Positions 1-10,200 of a stretch of 64,000 nt of DNA are shown here, piece by piece; the first letter of the stretch is position 1; each line of letters begins with the position of its first letter. The DNA lies in the NCBI RefSeq assembly GCF_020283565.1, contig NC_060059.1, forward strand, positions 15,941,501-16,005,500, read 5' to 3'. The translations under genes and the position numbers were made by a program. Under the pieces are notes generated by a model that had not been told where the DNA came from, ran no database searches, and saw only the letters and a program-made list of their open reading frames with translations. Origin of the DNA: Trifolium pratense (taxonomy: Eukaryota > Streptophyta > Magnoliopsida > Fabales > Fabaceae).

Positions 1-675
1 TTCATGCTGAATTACCAAAGAAAACACTTTGTTGATGGGAGGAAGAGGATCCATAATCAAGATCTGTGACTTGACTGTGGAAAAACGATCATTCAAGCCA
101 GAAATGAATCTAACCGTCTGAAGCAAGGTGTGATTGCGTCTTGCAGCACGCATAGCTTCACAAGAACAACGATGGTGACAGGTACAAGTAGGAATTGGAA
201 GATACAACTCCAATTCCTCCCAAAGAGTCTTGAGATCCGAGTAAAAATCAGTAACTGAGCGAGTTTCTTGCCTCAAAGCACAGATTTCTTGCTGCAGCTC
301 TGAAATGCGAACTAAATCTCCTTGAGAAAAACGTTCGCGCAGATCATTCCAAATATCTCTTGCATTTTCCATGAACACCACCGATTGAGCAATGGAAGGT
401 GAAACAGAATTCAAGATCCATGAGGAAATCAATTGATTGCAACGATGCCAAGCACGATAAGCAGGATCAAAATCATCGGCTGGCATCGCAATAGCACCGG
501 TAACAAAATCAAATTTCATCTTCGCGCCAAGTGCGCGCTTCATTGATCGAGACCATGAGTGGTAATTGGAACCGGTGAGAAGAGGAGTGACAACAACGGA
601 GGTAGGACCGTCGCCGGGATGAACATAGTAAGGAGAAGAGTTGTCAAGAACGGGATCCGGTGGAGGACGAACCAT
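1..675 (-). CDS. Copia-type retrotransposon gag, N-terminal part (cut by window edge)
   Basis: An uninterrupted minus-strand frame of 225 codons starts at an ATG at 675 and runs off the window start. It reads as the gag start of a plant Ty1/copia polyprotein. Near residues 15-45 are the motifs HPGDGP, LLTGSNYHSWSRSM and KRALGAK, followed by an AW..C...ISSWI segment and DIWNDLRERFSQGD, then a Cys-rich stretch (CTCHHRCSC). No stop or frameshift is visible. Directly upstream lie a primer-binding site and an LTR, so this is the 5' end of a minus-strand element whose pol part lies outside the window. Gag would form the particle that packages the element's RNA. The + strand frame at 559-768 is a shadow of this gene. 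Confidence 0.85.
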   Translation of the reverse strand, partial: MVRPPPDPVLDNSSPYYVHPGDGPTSVVVTPLLTGSNYHSWSRSMKRALGAKMKFDFVTGAIAMPADDFDPAYRAWHRCNQLISSWILNSVSPSIAQSVVFMENARDIWNDLRERFSQGDLVRISELQQEICALRQETRSVTDFYSDLKTLWEELELYLPIPTCTCHHRCSCEAMRAARRNHTLLQTVRFISGLNDRFSTVKSQILIMDPLPPINKVFSLVIQHE

Positions 676-782
676 TGTAAACGAAGAAGATACGATAGAG
701 AAGAGTTAGTTACGGCGGAAGCGAAACGGTTACGGTGGAGAGAGAAAACGGTTATGGAGGATCGGTAAGGCGGTTGATACCA

Positions 783-983
783 TGTTAGAATCTAATGAAA
801 AGAAAGAATTGAAAGTAAAATAGCTTTCATTATTGAATGAAAAAATGAGTTCAATGTACAACTAATGATCTATATATACAAGTATAAAGCTCTATGCTAA
901 GCTAAGCTACTCTAGCTATATACAATAACTTGTACTACAAGTTAGTTACAATCATCTTGTATTAGCTTGCAATGTGTTGATCA
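783..983 (-). repeat. 5' LTR of the Copia element, with adjacent PBS
   Basis: The sequence starts TGTTAGAATCT on the + strand at 783, directly after the complement of a primer-binding site TGGTATCAAC (772-782) that matches initiator methionine tRNA. The outer end is not certain: it could be the CA at 971 or at 983. No partner LTR is in the window, so neither a target duplication nor LTR identity can be checked. The LTR abuts sequence related to the RPB9 intron, so the element probably landed in or next to that gene. Confidence 0.65.
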
Positions 984-984
984 T

Positions 985-1480
985 AGAGTGTAGCCAAACA
1001 TGGGTCAAATTTGCTTTGAATATGGTGTTGAGAGGATAATTTTGTTGTAAAAAATGTGGTTAAGTTAGATGGTATATGCTTGTTTGATCAATTGTTTACC
1101 GGTTGTGTTGTTGTTGTTGTTGTTCAGGAGGCTGTACAAAACCAAACATTGTGTTTTTTGAGTTTCTTTTGAAATTTTGTGCATGTTTTTGTTATTGTAA
1201 ACACGTTTCAGGCTTTCAGCATTATAAGCTTATTTCGGGTGGAAAAACATTTTCCCCCTTTTGGGTAGCTTAGTGATATGAAAGGAAAAAAGGATTATTT
1301 TATAGAATTAGGGTGTAGTGTAGCTAAACATGGGTGAAATTGTCTGTTATCTTTGTTTTGAAGTTGGTGTTGAGAGGGACCATTTTCTTGTTCTAATGTG
1401 ATTAACATAGATGGTATATGATTGTTTGATTAGTTGTTTACTTGTTGTGTTGTTGTTTTTCAGGAGGCTGCCGATAACTT
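985..1480 (+). repeat. Partial tandem duplication of RPB9 intron-exon junction
   Basis: About 150 bp at 985-1140 (GTGTAGCCAAACATGGGT through TTCAGGAGGCTG) is repeated with divergence at about 1313-1480, which contains the real splice acceptor and exon start. Both copies share the polypyrimidine run, the CAG and the first codons GAG GCT. After that the upstream copy diverges and meets a stop. It looks like a decayed duplicate acceptor and exon start. Confidence 0.6.
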
Positions 1481-2446
1481 CATTGTGTACAGAAATCAAA
1501 TTCACCACTCTGTTGCTGACCGCACTCGAGTGTTGCAGGATGTAGCTGCGGATCCAACTCTTCCTCGCACCAAGGCTGTTAAATGCATTCAATGCAATCA
1601 TGGTGAAGCTGTGTTTTTTCAGGTAAAGTCGCCATTCTATGGCACTCAAGAGTTGCTTCTTTCTTTTCTTTTTTTTTTCATTTTGTATTTTTGGTATTCA
1701 GATGATTAAAGGGAAGAGAGGTTGTAATCTTGATTTTGTCTTTGAATTAGAGTGTTAGAGTCATAGGGATTTTGATGACAATCTTGACTATTGAGTGAGT
1801 TTATATATTTTGTGGATATAAGACTTTGTTTAGCATTAGTAGTCATTTGTCAGTTTTCGCTCCCTTAGTTTGTGAAGAAGTGAGTTGTTGAAGGAAGGCA
1901 AGAAAAAATAAATATTTGTGTTGAAGGAAAGCATTAACATGCCAAGGGATAACCAGTGAATGAAAAAATGAAATGTTTGTAACTCAATCCCTGGTTTGAG
2001 TTTTGACAATTTGATAGTGTGAAGATATTATGCTCTGTCCTGCTTAAGTTATCAAATCCTGAGACGAACTATACAGGGTTATAAAGTGTCATGACTCTGC
2101 AACAGCATATTTATATTCTTTATCTTGTTTTGGTGCAATGACATTCATTAGCTGGAGTATCGGCCGGCTACCTCAATAGCAGAATTAAGATAAATTTTGA
2201 ACAATTTTTACTCTTGTTCAGCTTTGCATATCGGGAAGCTGCGGTTTCCATCATTGTAGTGTTCATAGTTCTAGACAGATTGTTGCAATGTCATTCTTCT
2301 GTCCTTCCACGGGAACCTTGTTTTAATTACACACTGATCATCTGTATATTTTTTTATATATGCAGGCAACTGCAAGAGGGGAGGAGGGAATGACGCTTTT
2401 CTTCGTTTGCTGCAATCCAAGCTGTGCACACCGTTGGAAAGACTGA
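1464..2446 (+). CDS. RNA polymerase II subunit RPB9-like, 3' exons only
   Basis: Two exons are readable: 1464-1622 (53 codons) and 2366-2446 (26 codons plus stop). They carry the RPB9 hallmarks VYRNQIHHSV, VLQDVAADPTLPRTKA, then the C-terminal TFIIS-like zinc ribbon with CIQC and, in the last exon, ATARGEEGMTLFF and CCNPSC. RPB9 is a small Pol II core subunit (shared with Pol IV/V in plants) that acts in elongation fidelity. The usual protein is about 114 residues. The first exon with the N-terminal zinc ribbon is missing here; only transposon sequence lies upstream. It may sit beyond the Copia element, off the window, or be lost. The splice sites used (CAG/GAG, CAG/GTAAAG, TGCAG/GCA) are canonical and coding phase is kept. 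Both exons are open, so the gene is either functional with a transposon in its first intron or a 5'-truncated relic. Confidence 0.88.
1623..2365 (+). other. RPB9 intron
   Basis: An AT-rich intron with GTAAAG donor and TGCAG acceptor. I see no separate gene or intact transposon in it. Confidence 0.6.
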
Positions 2447-2760
2447 GATTCTAGCCTGCTCAAATTAAGGTTTAACTGTTGGGGAAATCTAACACATTTT
2501 GTAGTACACTCTTAAATAGAAAGACTGAATTTTGTAGTTAATATGAAAACATGGCATGTGTGCTACTACCTGTTTTAACTGTAGTTGTTGATCAAATGAT
2601 TGATGAACAAATCCTTTGATGGATGGAAAAATTCTACCAACTAAAATCTTCATAGTATTGTTAAATAAAATCTGCACTCATGTCAATATTCTACTTAGCA
2701 AAATCACACTCTTACTATTTTTTATAAAATGGAAATGGAGGATCTCCATTTTCTCTCTTA

Positions 2761-3600
2761 GGCTCTGTTTGGCAAAAATAGTTTATGGCCGATAAGCTAG
2801 CTGATAGCTTGTGGCTGATGGCTGATAGCTTCTAGCTGATAAGCTGATTGAAGTGTTTGGTAAAATTAGCGATTCAACATAAATGTAAAATGACATAAAG
2901 GACATCTTTAATTTAATAATTTTTTTTATCAAATTAATACTATTTAAGATACTTAGAATTTAATATTTTAAGTATTTTTTTTTTTTACAATATTTTAAGT
3001 TTATTAATTCAATAAATATAACTTTCAAATATTATTATTAAACTAATTTTTATATGCTTAATTTCTTTAAAAAAAAATATTTCTCTTTCGGTTGATATAC
3101 TTTATGAAACAATAATAACAAAATATATTTAAAATATTGTATAATGATTAATTATAGTAGGGTACATTGTTTAAAAAAAAAAATAATATAGTAAGCTACG
3201 TACCTATGAATTGATAAAAAAAAAATTAATATGCTTTAGCCTTCATAATTGAAAATAGATAATAAGTCAACGTTATAACATACTATATACATGTGATTTT
3301 AAAAGAAGTAACGTTAAAACATGCATTTACTTATTTTATTTTAAATTCTAATGATAATAAATTATAAAGGGTAAATATGAATTTAGTTAAAATAATAAGG
3401 GTAAAAGAGGAAGAAAAAATGAAAAGCTAGAAGCTATAAGCTCAGAAGCTACTTGAAATAGCTTCCGAAAAAGAAGCTATAAGTCAGTAAAATAAGCTAA
3501 AAGCTCTTTCTGAAAAGACTGTTACCAAACGGGTCTTTTAACTTATAAGCCATAAGATAAAAGCTAAAAGCTAGTTTTTTTGACTTGTCAAACAGACTCT
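2761..3600. mobile_element. hAT-like MITE or short non-autonomous element
   Basis: The left end GGCTCTGTTTGGCAAAAA and the right end, complementary to TCTGTTTGACAAGTC, form imperfect terminal inverted repeats. Subterminal runs are rich in AAGCTATAAGCT-type repeats on both sides. The core is AT-rich and has no coding frame. A clear 8-bp target duplication was not found, so the family assignment rests on the termini alone. Confidence 0.6.
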
Positions 3601-3644
3601 TAATCTCTTTTCAAGTTTTCATCACTGAGTTTTGGGAGTAATTT

Positions 3645-3785
3645 TTTTTTATTGGTAGACGAAATGACAAAACCATTGAAAACTTACATACACAAAGTGG
3701 AGTGACCGGGGTTTGAACTCCGGTCGCGACGTCTGACACTAGCAATTTCAACATTTCTGTCGGTTGAGCTAGGATTTGTGGACAA
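3645..3785 (-). mobile_element. tRNA-derived SINE with target duplication
   Basis: Read on the minus strand, it begins with a tRNA-like head holding A-box TAGCTCAACCG and B-box GTTCAAACC, and ends in an A tail (T run at 3642-3651). It is flanked by 15-bp direct repeats at 3630-3644 and 3786-3800 (TTTTGGGAGTAATTT against TTTTGGGAATAATTT, one mismatch). This is the classic product of LINE-driven target-primed reverse transcription. Confidence 0.8.
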
Positions 3786-3800
3786 TTTTGGGAATAATTT

Positions 3801-4469
3801 AAGGTATATTAGAGAGGATATTTGGACGCCATCTAATATTATATTTATATTTTCAAATGAAAGAAATTGACAAAATTAGAAACTAAGATGAATCATAATT
3901 TTAGGTGTATTAGAATAGAACTACATAACTTTTTTTTTTTTGTTAACCTCCAAATATCAATAGAAGTGGTTCTTGGTAATTTAAATTCTATTAGAAAGTG
4001 AGTTTGAGTTCTCACAAATGAGTTGTTATTAGAGAGAATATTTGACATTTTTTGTAGGCTTTATTCATTCTGTTATCTATGACACAAAAAAATTTAATTG
4101 ACATTTTGCATAATAAAAAAGTTGGCTCAAAATAATCAGCTTATTTCAATTTATAATACAATATTAATGACTTTTTTTTTCAATACAAATATCTTTCACT
4201 TTACATTTTTAGTAAAAGTGAATACATCATCAGTACATAATATAGTAACTTCATTAAAAAAACTATTTTATTTTTTGTATTTATACATTTTTCTTGATTC
4301 GATTAATAAGTTCAATTAATTTGAGATGGAGGTAATAAAAAAAATCCCCACACACAACCCTACCAATTTTTTGTTTCAAAACTCCCAGTTTGTGAATAGT
4401 AAAAAGAAAGTATACACATTTTCAACAGCCCTCGCAACATAGTGACGTGAGCTCATTTGTTATAGATTA
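3801..4469. other. AT-rich intergenic, nothing assignable
   Basis: Low-complexity AT-rich sequence. The 73-codon frame at 4098-4319 is composed of AT-rich codons with no recognisable domain and is not called. Confidence 0.4.
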
Positions 4470-4830
4470 AGGGTGTATTTGGTAAAAATAAGTTATAAGT
4501 TAGTTTATAACTTATAGTTGAAAAGTTAGCTAATTGAAACTAAAATGTTTGGTAAAATTAGCTTTTAAAGTGGTTAATAAATATAAAATGACATAATTAT
4601 TAGTGGGTAGTTTATTTTTTAAAGTGGGTAATTATTAAATTAAAGGGTAAAAATGGAATAAAGTGTAAAAGTCATAAACTCAAACGCTACTTGAAATAAC
4701 ATCTGAAAAAAAAGAAGCTATAAGCTAGTAAAAAAAGCTTGTTACCAAACACCTCTAATTTTTTGAAACAAGCTTATAAGCTCATATAATAAGCTATAAG
4801 CTAGCTTATTTGTGTTACCAAACACACCCT
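4470..4830. mobile_element. hAT-like MITE
   Basis: Ends AGGGTGTATTTGGTAA and TTACCAAACACACCCT form a terminal inverted repeat, with repeated ATAAGCTATAAGCT subterminal motifs. It is about 361 bp and has no coding capacity. It resembles the 2761-3600 element in its style of subterminal repeats. No convincing target duplication was seen. Confidence 0.65.
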
Positions 4831-4962
4831 AAAAGAAATAATTTTTTACTTTATATTACTATTAGAACTGATTTTTATGAAAATTTATTCAAAAATAGAA
4901 GCTATTTGAAACTTATTTGTTATAAATTAAAAGAACAGTTTTGACTATCAATAATTTAAATA

Positions 4963-5087
4963 CTCCCACTAGTCCTAATTATAAGAAAAAATTCATTTTT
5001 TAGATACATTCAAATTTTGATATATCTAGACACTAATATAAACTAAATACATTAAACTTTCAATATATCTAAAAAGTGAAAAGGGAG
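4963..5087. mobile_element. Degenerate Stowaway-type MITE
   Basis: Starts CTCCCACTAGTCC and ends GGGAG, flanked by TA on each side. The interior ATACATT..TATATCTA pattern is that of the common plant CTCCCTCCGTCCC family. The right inverted repeat is largely lost. Confidence 0.5.
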
Positions 5088-5999
5088 TATTCATTGTTAC
5101 AAATTTTCATATGATAAAAAATATATAGTTGCGCGAGTATGAGACGTGATTTATGAAAAAAAAGCTTCTAGATCTAGCCTTTTTCATAGTATGCAAAAAA
5201 GCACAAACTTCCCCATTATAAAGTTGAAAGGAGAATGAATTCTCTCCATTTGAAAAATAAATTAAGGAAATAATGTTTATATATAAATCATTGGATAAAA
5301 AATACGTGTTAACATTTTAATTATAAAAAAATGAAAAAAAGTTGATCAATAGTTAAGATGTATAAATTGAGAGAAATTGAGTAAAAACATTTGAGAGAAT
5401 TCTTTCTCGGCTGAAAGCATTAGCTGCCGCCAACTTTGTCAACTCAGCCACACAATTACTTACTTATACGATGATTGCGAAAACGAACATCATTCGAAGT
5501 CATACTAGTTCCAACAAAAAAAAAAACTTGCATCAAAGATTACATTCACTAGTTTTTTCCATTGTGTATTATGAGCCATAATACCAGTAACTAACCACCG
5601 AGTTATGTTACAAATTATGAATCGAGAATCATTCACCCTATATATCAAAAGCCAATCATTCTAATTTGAATTGACGAGGTATGCGAGCTGAGACTCATCT
5701 GCCTAGGTTCTCATTCTATCATTCTATTAGTGTCCATCATTTTTTGATTCAAAGAGTTGGTTTTTGGATTCTGATGGGCTGTTCACTTTTGATTCAAGAT
5801 CAGAAGTTAGTATCTAGTGGCATCTCTACGTGTCATGTTACTATTTTCTCCGATTGTATAGAAGTTGAGGAGTGTCTTTCTAAGAATGAGATTAGAGCGG
5901 ACCTCTATTATGTGGTATCTGTTTTGGTATTTTCATTGGTGTTCCGTTTATATACATCACATTTGTTTTGTAGCCCCTCTATTAGGAGTTTAGGTACAT
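5088..5999. other. Intergenic, unassigned
   Basis: AT-rich to about 5670, then a 109-codon open frame at 5681-6010 whose product shows no recognisable domain and whose end runs into the hAT target site. I do not call it a gene. Confidence 0.35.
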
Positions 6000-6007
6000 C
6001 TTGTACA

Positions 6008-7038
6008 TAGGGGTGGACAACGGTTCGGGTCGGGCGGGTTCGGGCCCAAAACTACCACCCGGCCCAATCCACGGGTGATAAATCACAGTCCACACCGAAC
6101 CATTTTTGGACTTCGGTTTAAACGGGTTCGGTTCAAGCGGGTCGCGGGTAAAACGAATGGGTTATTCCGGATTGAACCGGAAATTTTTCTCTTTACTAAT
6201 TTACTAATTTTCACGGAATAGAAGAAAGTTTTAAGCAAAAAAATCTAGATCTAACTTATCTTGCCCGATCTTTTCTAAAAAAAACACTAGATCTAACAAA
6301 TTGAGATCTTAAAAAGTAAGAAGCATGGGAACGAGAGATGTTCATTGAGAATGGAAGATGTTTATTGAGCTTGGCAACGAAATCCAAATCTAACTGTGTC
6401 TTCTTTATCTATAAATGATGATTTGACTGAAGGAGAATCTCATGAACTTAACCACAAAATTCATGAGAATGCAAAGTTAACATAAATGATTGACTGTCTA
6501 AAAAATTAGATCAAAAGATAACTTGGATTGGGAAAAGAACATAGATTTAGTGAAGAGAAACATAGAATATTAATTCATAGAGAAATAGAAAAAAAATAAA
6601 AATCAGAGAGAGAAGAACAAATGATATGCAAGTTTGGAGAATTAGAGAAAAGAAGAAATTGAAAGGGGAGAGAGAAGGTCATGATAGGTACTAGGTAATG
6701 GGGTGGTTAGTGAGTATTAATGAAAAAGAAAATAAAAAATTAATAATAATATACGGCTATGCTAGTATCACTCAATAAAAAGTCTACTTTTACTCTATTA
6801 CAAAAAAAAAAGTCTACTTTTACTCTGCAGCGCATCACGTGAACCTATTAGTATTATATTGCCGACCGGTTCTGTCACCGATGAATGTAATTTAGAAAAC
6901 TGAACCCGACCGATTAGAACCATTAAAAACATTTTTTTTGTTTTTTGAACCCGAGATTCATTTAAAACCGACCCGTAACCTAAAAAACCGTCCTGTTTAA
7001 CTAGACTGGTTCGGTTATGCGGGTCCTCTCCACCCCTA
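6008..7038. mobile_element. Non-autonomous hAT transposon, 1,031 bp, perfect 8-bp TSD
   Basis: Terminal inverted repeat TAGGGGTGGA / TCCACCCCTA, with GC-rich GGTTCGGGT and ACCCG subterminal repeats inside both ends. It is flanked by the identical octamer CTTGTACA at 6000-6007 and 7039-7046, the diagnostic target duplication length of the hAT superfamily. There is no transposase frame, so it needs a transposase in trans. It sits about 240 bp upstream of the Ku70 start codon, within its probable promoter. Confidence 0.9.
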
Positions 7039-7283
7039 CTTGTACAGATATCTGATTTTTTACGTAGCAATCCGACCCCACTGTTGCATCTTCATCATTG
7101 CCACGAATTAGTTAGAAATTAGAAATGGATTACTTATAAAAAAAACGAAAAAGAAAATAGAAATGGGTTTAATTTGGGCGCGCAGTAGAAATATAGATGA
7201 CTAGAGAAAAATAAAAAGAGTGAGCAAAGAAAAGAAAAGCAAAGAGAAATAGGAGGGTTTGTTGTTGTTATCGAGGTGGTGGA

Positions 7284-10200
7284 ATGGATATTGAAGACGA
7301 TCCTGACTATGATATCTTCAGAGACGACGAAGACGATCCTGATGCTCAAATCTCCAGAGAAAATGATTCCACCAAAGAGTATGTCGTTTACCTCGTCGAT
7401 GCCTCTTCTAAAATGTTCAACACTACTTGCCCCTCATCATCACCGGTTTGTTTCTCTTCTTCTTCTTCGCTCCCCCATGCCCTAGTTACTTAGTTTGTTA
7501 GTTTTTAGTTGTATTGTTAAAAGAAAGGGGGAAATGTTAGGTAGGAAGCACGGACACACGGATACAAGACACTAACACGTTGACATCGATACTAATTTGA
7601 AAAAATTACATAATTCAATGTAATCATAATTGTCGGTGTCATGTCGGCATTAGACAGTGGCATGTGTCCGACTAATTAGAAGGACCAATTTCACCGTCCA
7701 TTGCGGCTCCCCCATGCCCTACTTAGTTAGTTAGTTTGTTAATTTTTTAGTTGTATCAAAAGAAAGGGGGAAATGTTACACGGACACGGATACAAGACAC
7801 TTACACTGACTCGTTGACATCGATAATAATTTGAGAAGAAATTTGAAAAAACGACATAATTCAATGTAATCATAAATGTAAGTGTCAGTGTCATGTCGGC
7901 ATTGGACAGTGACATGTGTCCGACTATCCGAAGGTCCAATTCCACCGTCCACATGCGGGTCCCATTTAAAACAGAGTTTGTTTTTTTGTTCAGTATGGAC
8001 TAGGCAACTGGAATTGACACACAGGGGAATCAACCCGAGACCTTGAGAGGAGCACACTCCAAGGTCTCAAGCCAACACCACAAGGCCAACCCAAGTGGCG
8101 GGCACACCTTCCCAACCGTTTAACAATATTGGCTACACGTTCGGGACAGTTAGTTAGTTTGTTAATACAATTTCTTTCATTGGTTGCAGCAGGAAGAGGG
8201 AAATAAGGAAGATGAAGCTGAATATCATTTTCAGATTGCCCTTAGTTCTATCTCTCACTCACTCAAGGCTCAGATCATTAACAAATCCTATGACCAAGTT
8301 GCCATATGTTTCTTTAACACTGTAAGTAACTTCAATTCGCTAATTTAATAAATAATAATAATAATAATAATATCAAATATCGACATCCTTCAGTTCTCTT
8401 TACCTAATTTTTTCATTTTTCTTTGCAGAGGGAAAGGAAGAACTTACAAGACCTAAATGGTGTTTATGTATTTAATGTTGCTGATAGAGACTACCTAGAC
8501 AGGCCCACAGCAAGGCTTATCAAAGAGTTTGATAATCTCGAGGGTATGCTTTTTTATTGGCAAAATTACACCTGTGATCCCTTAACTTAATTTCAGATAA
8601 CTTTTTAGTCCTTTATCTTTTTTTTCCATGACATTTTAATCATTTTTTTATGTTTGAAACTTTGAATATGAACTTCAAGCTTCAAATCTATGATTTTCTT
8701 TCTCTGTGTGCTCTCAATCATAAATATACGTTATGCACTCGTAAATTTGAAACTTGAAAAACCATTTACAAACATGGATGAAAGATCAAAAAGTACAAAA
8801 ATGACGTGAAAAAAAGATAAAAGACTAAATTGTTATCTGAAATTAAGTTAAGGGACTATAGGAGTAATTTTGCCCTTTTTATTTTATAGATGGTTGGTTC
8901 ATGTATGCATGTATGTATGTATTCTAGAGAATCTTATTATTCCGAGGCTACTTCTCATTTGTTTTTAATCTTCTCTAGAATCTTTTTCAAAAAACATTGG
9001 AAGCCAGCATGGTGTCATGCCAGGAACTCGAGAAAATCCCCTCTACAATGCTATCTGGGTGGCTCAAGCACTTCTTCGTAAAGGGTAATACTTGCACTCT
9101 AATATCTACATATAATTAAGTTATTATCTTTATCAATGAATGTTAGATAATGTGGAAACATTTATATCAGGTCAGCTAAGACGGTCGATAAACGCATACT
9201 TTTGTTCACAAATGAAGATGATCCTTTTGGGCGTGTCACAGGGGCTATAAAATCTGATATGACAAGAACCACACTGCAGAGAGCTAAAGTACCAATCTGT
9301 ATATGCTTTATATTTTGAAGAATGCTACTAGTAATTCATACTAATTATCATTATTTTTTGTGTTTGTGAAGGACACACAGGATCTTGGCATCACAATTGA
9401 ACTTCTTCCCTTGAGTTGCCCCAATGAAATCTTCGACATATCTAAATTCTATGCTGTAAGTACACATATTTTACATATATTCACCAATTTATTCTCTTAA
9501 CTGATACTGATTAGATAAACTGTTAATCCTAATTTGTACATTGCATGTCTTTCAGGATTTGATTGGCTTGGAAGGAGATGATCTTGTTAACTTTATGGCA
9601 TCAGCTGGAAACAAGTATGGCAACTTATCTACGTACCCTATCTATGTGTTTCTCCAGCTTATATCTTGTATTTTTAAAATCTTTCGGATATCAGTATGTG
9701 CTTAACTAGGCAACTAGTTGTGCTCCTGGAATCTGAAGTTTCTGGCACATAAATTGTTGTTTAGTAGGGATAGTAGCAAGCTTAAACTTGCTTTCATCGT
9801 TTAACTGTGTATGCCTTAGGATTTTAGTTAGATAACTTTGTAAATTAAGAACTATTTATGCGAGTTCAAATTGGAAAAGTTATAATTGGTAATAATTTAT
9901 AATGCAGAGAGCCCGAGTCGTCGGTAAATGGTGGTTCTGGTCTATTATGAATCGAATACATCCATGTTGGATAGTTATAGTGTAGAAACTTATATTGATT
10001 AAGAATAAAGCCAATTATAACTTTTAGTTTTATGCTTTTAAGAATTCCTGAATAGAACCAAAGCAACAGCAAGATTGCCACAGTTGCTCGACACTGTTGT
10101 TTTTTTTTTTCAGCAAGTATTATAAATGATATTTTCAAGTTGTCTTTTGGGCTAGGGCTTAGGATTTAGTCATAGGGGTCTAAACCAGGTCTAGGAGTTG

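Noticed and set aside
559..768. 69-codon + strand frame
   Set aside because: Antisense shadow of the Copia gag start; Arg-rich product without a domain.
5681..6010. 109-codon + frame
   Set aside because: No domain, no splice context, ends within the hAT target duplication and element; insufficient to call a gene.
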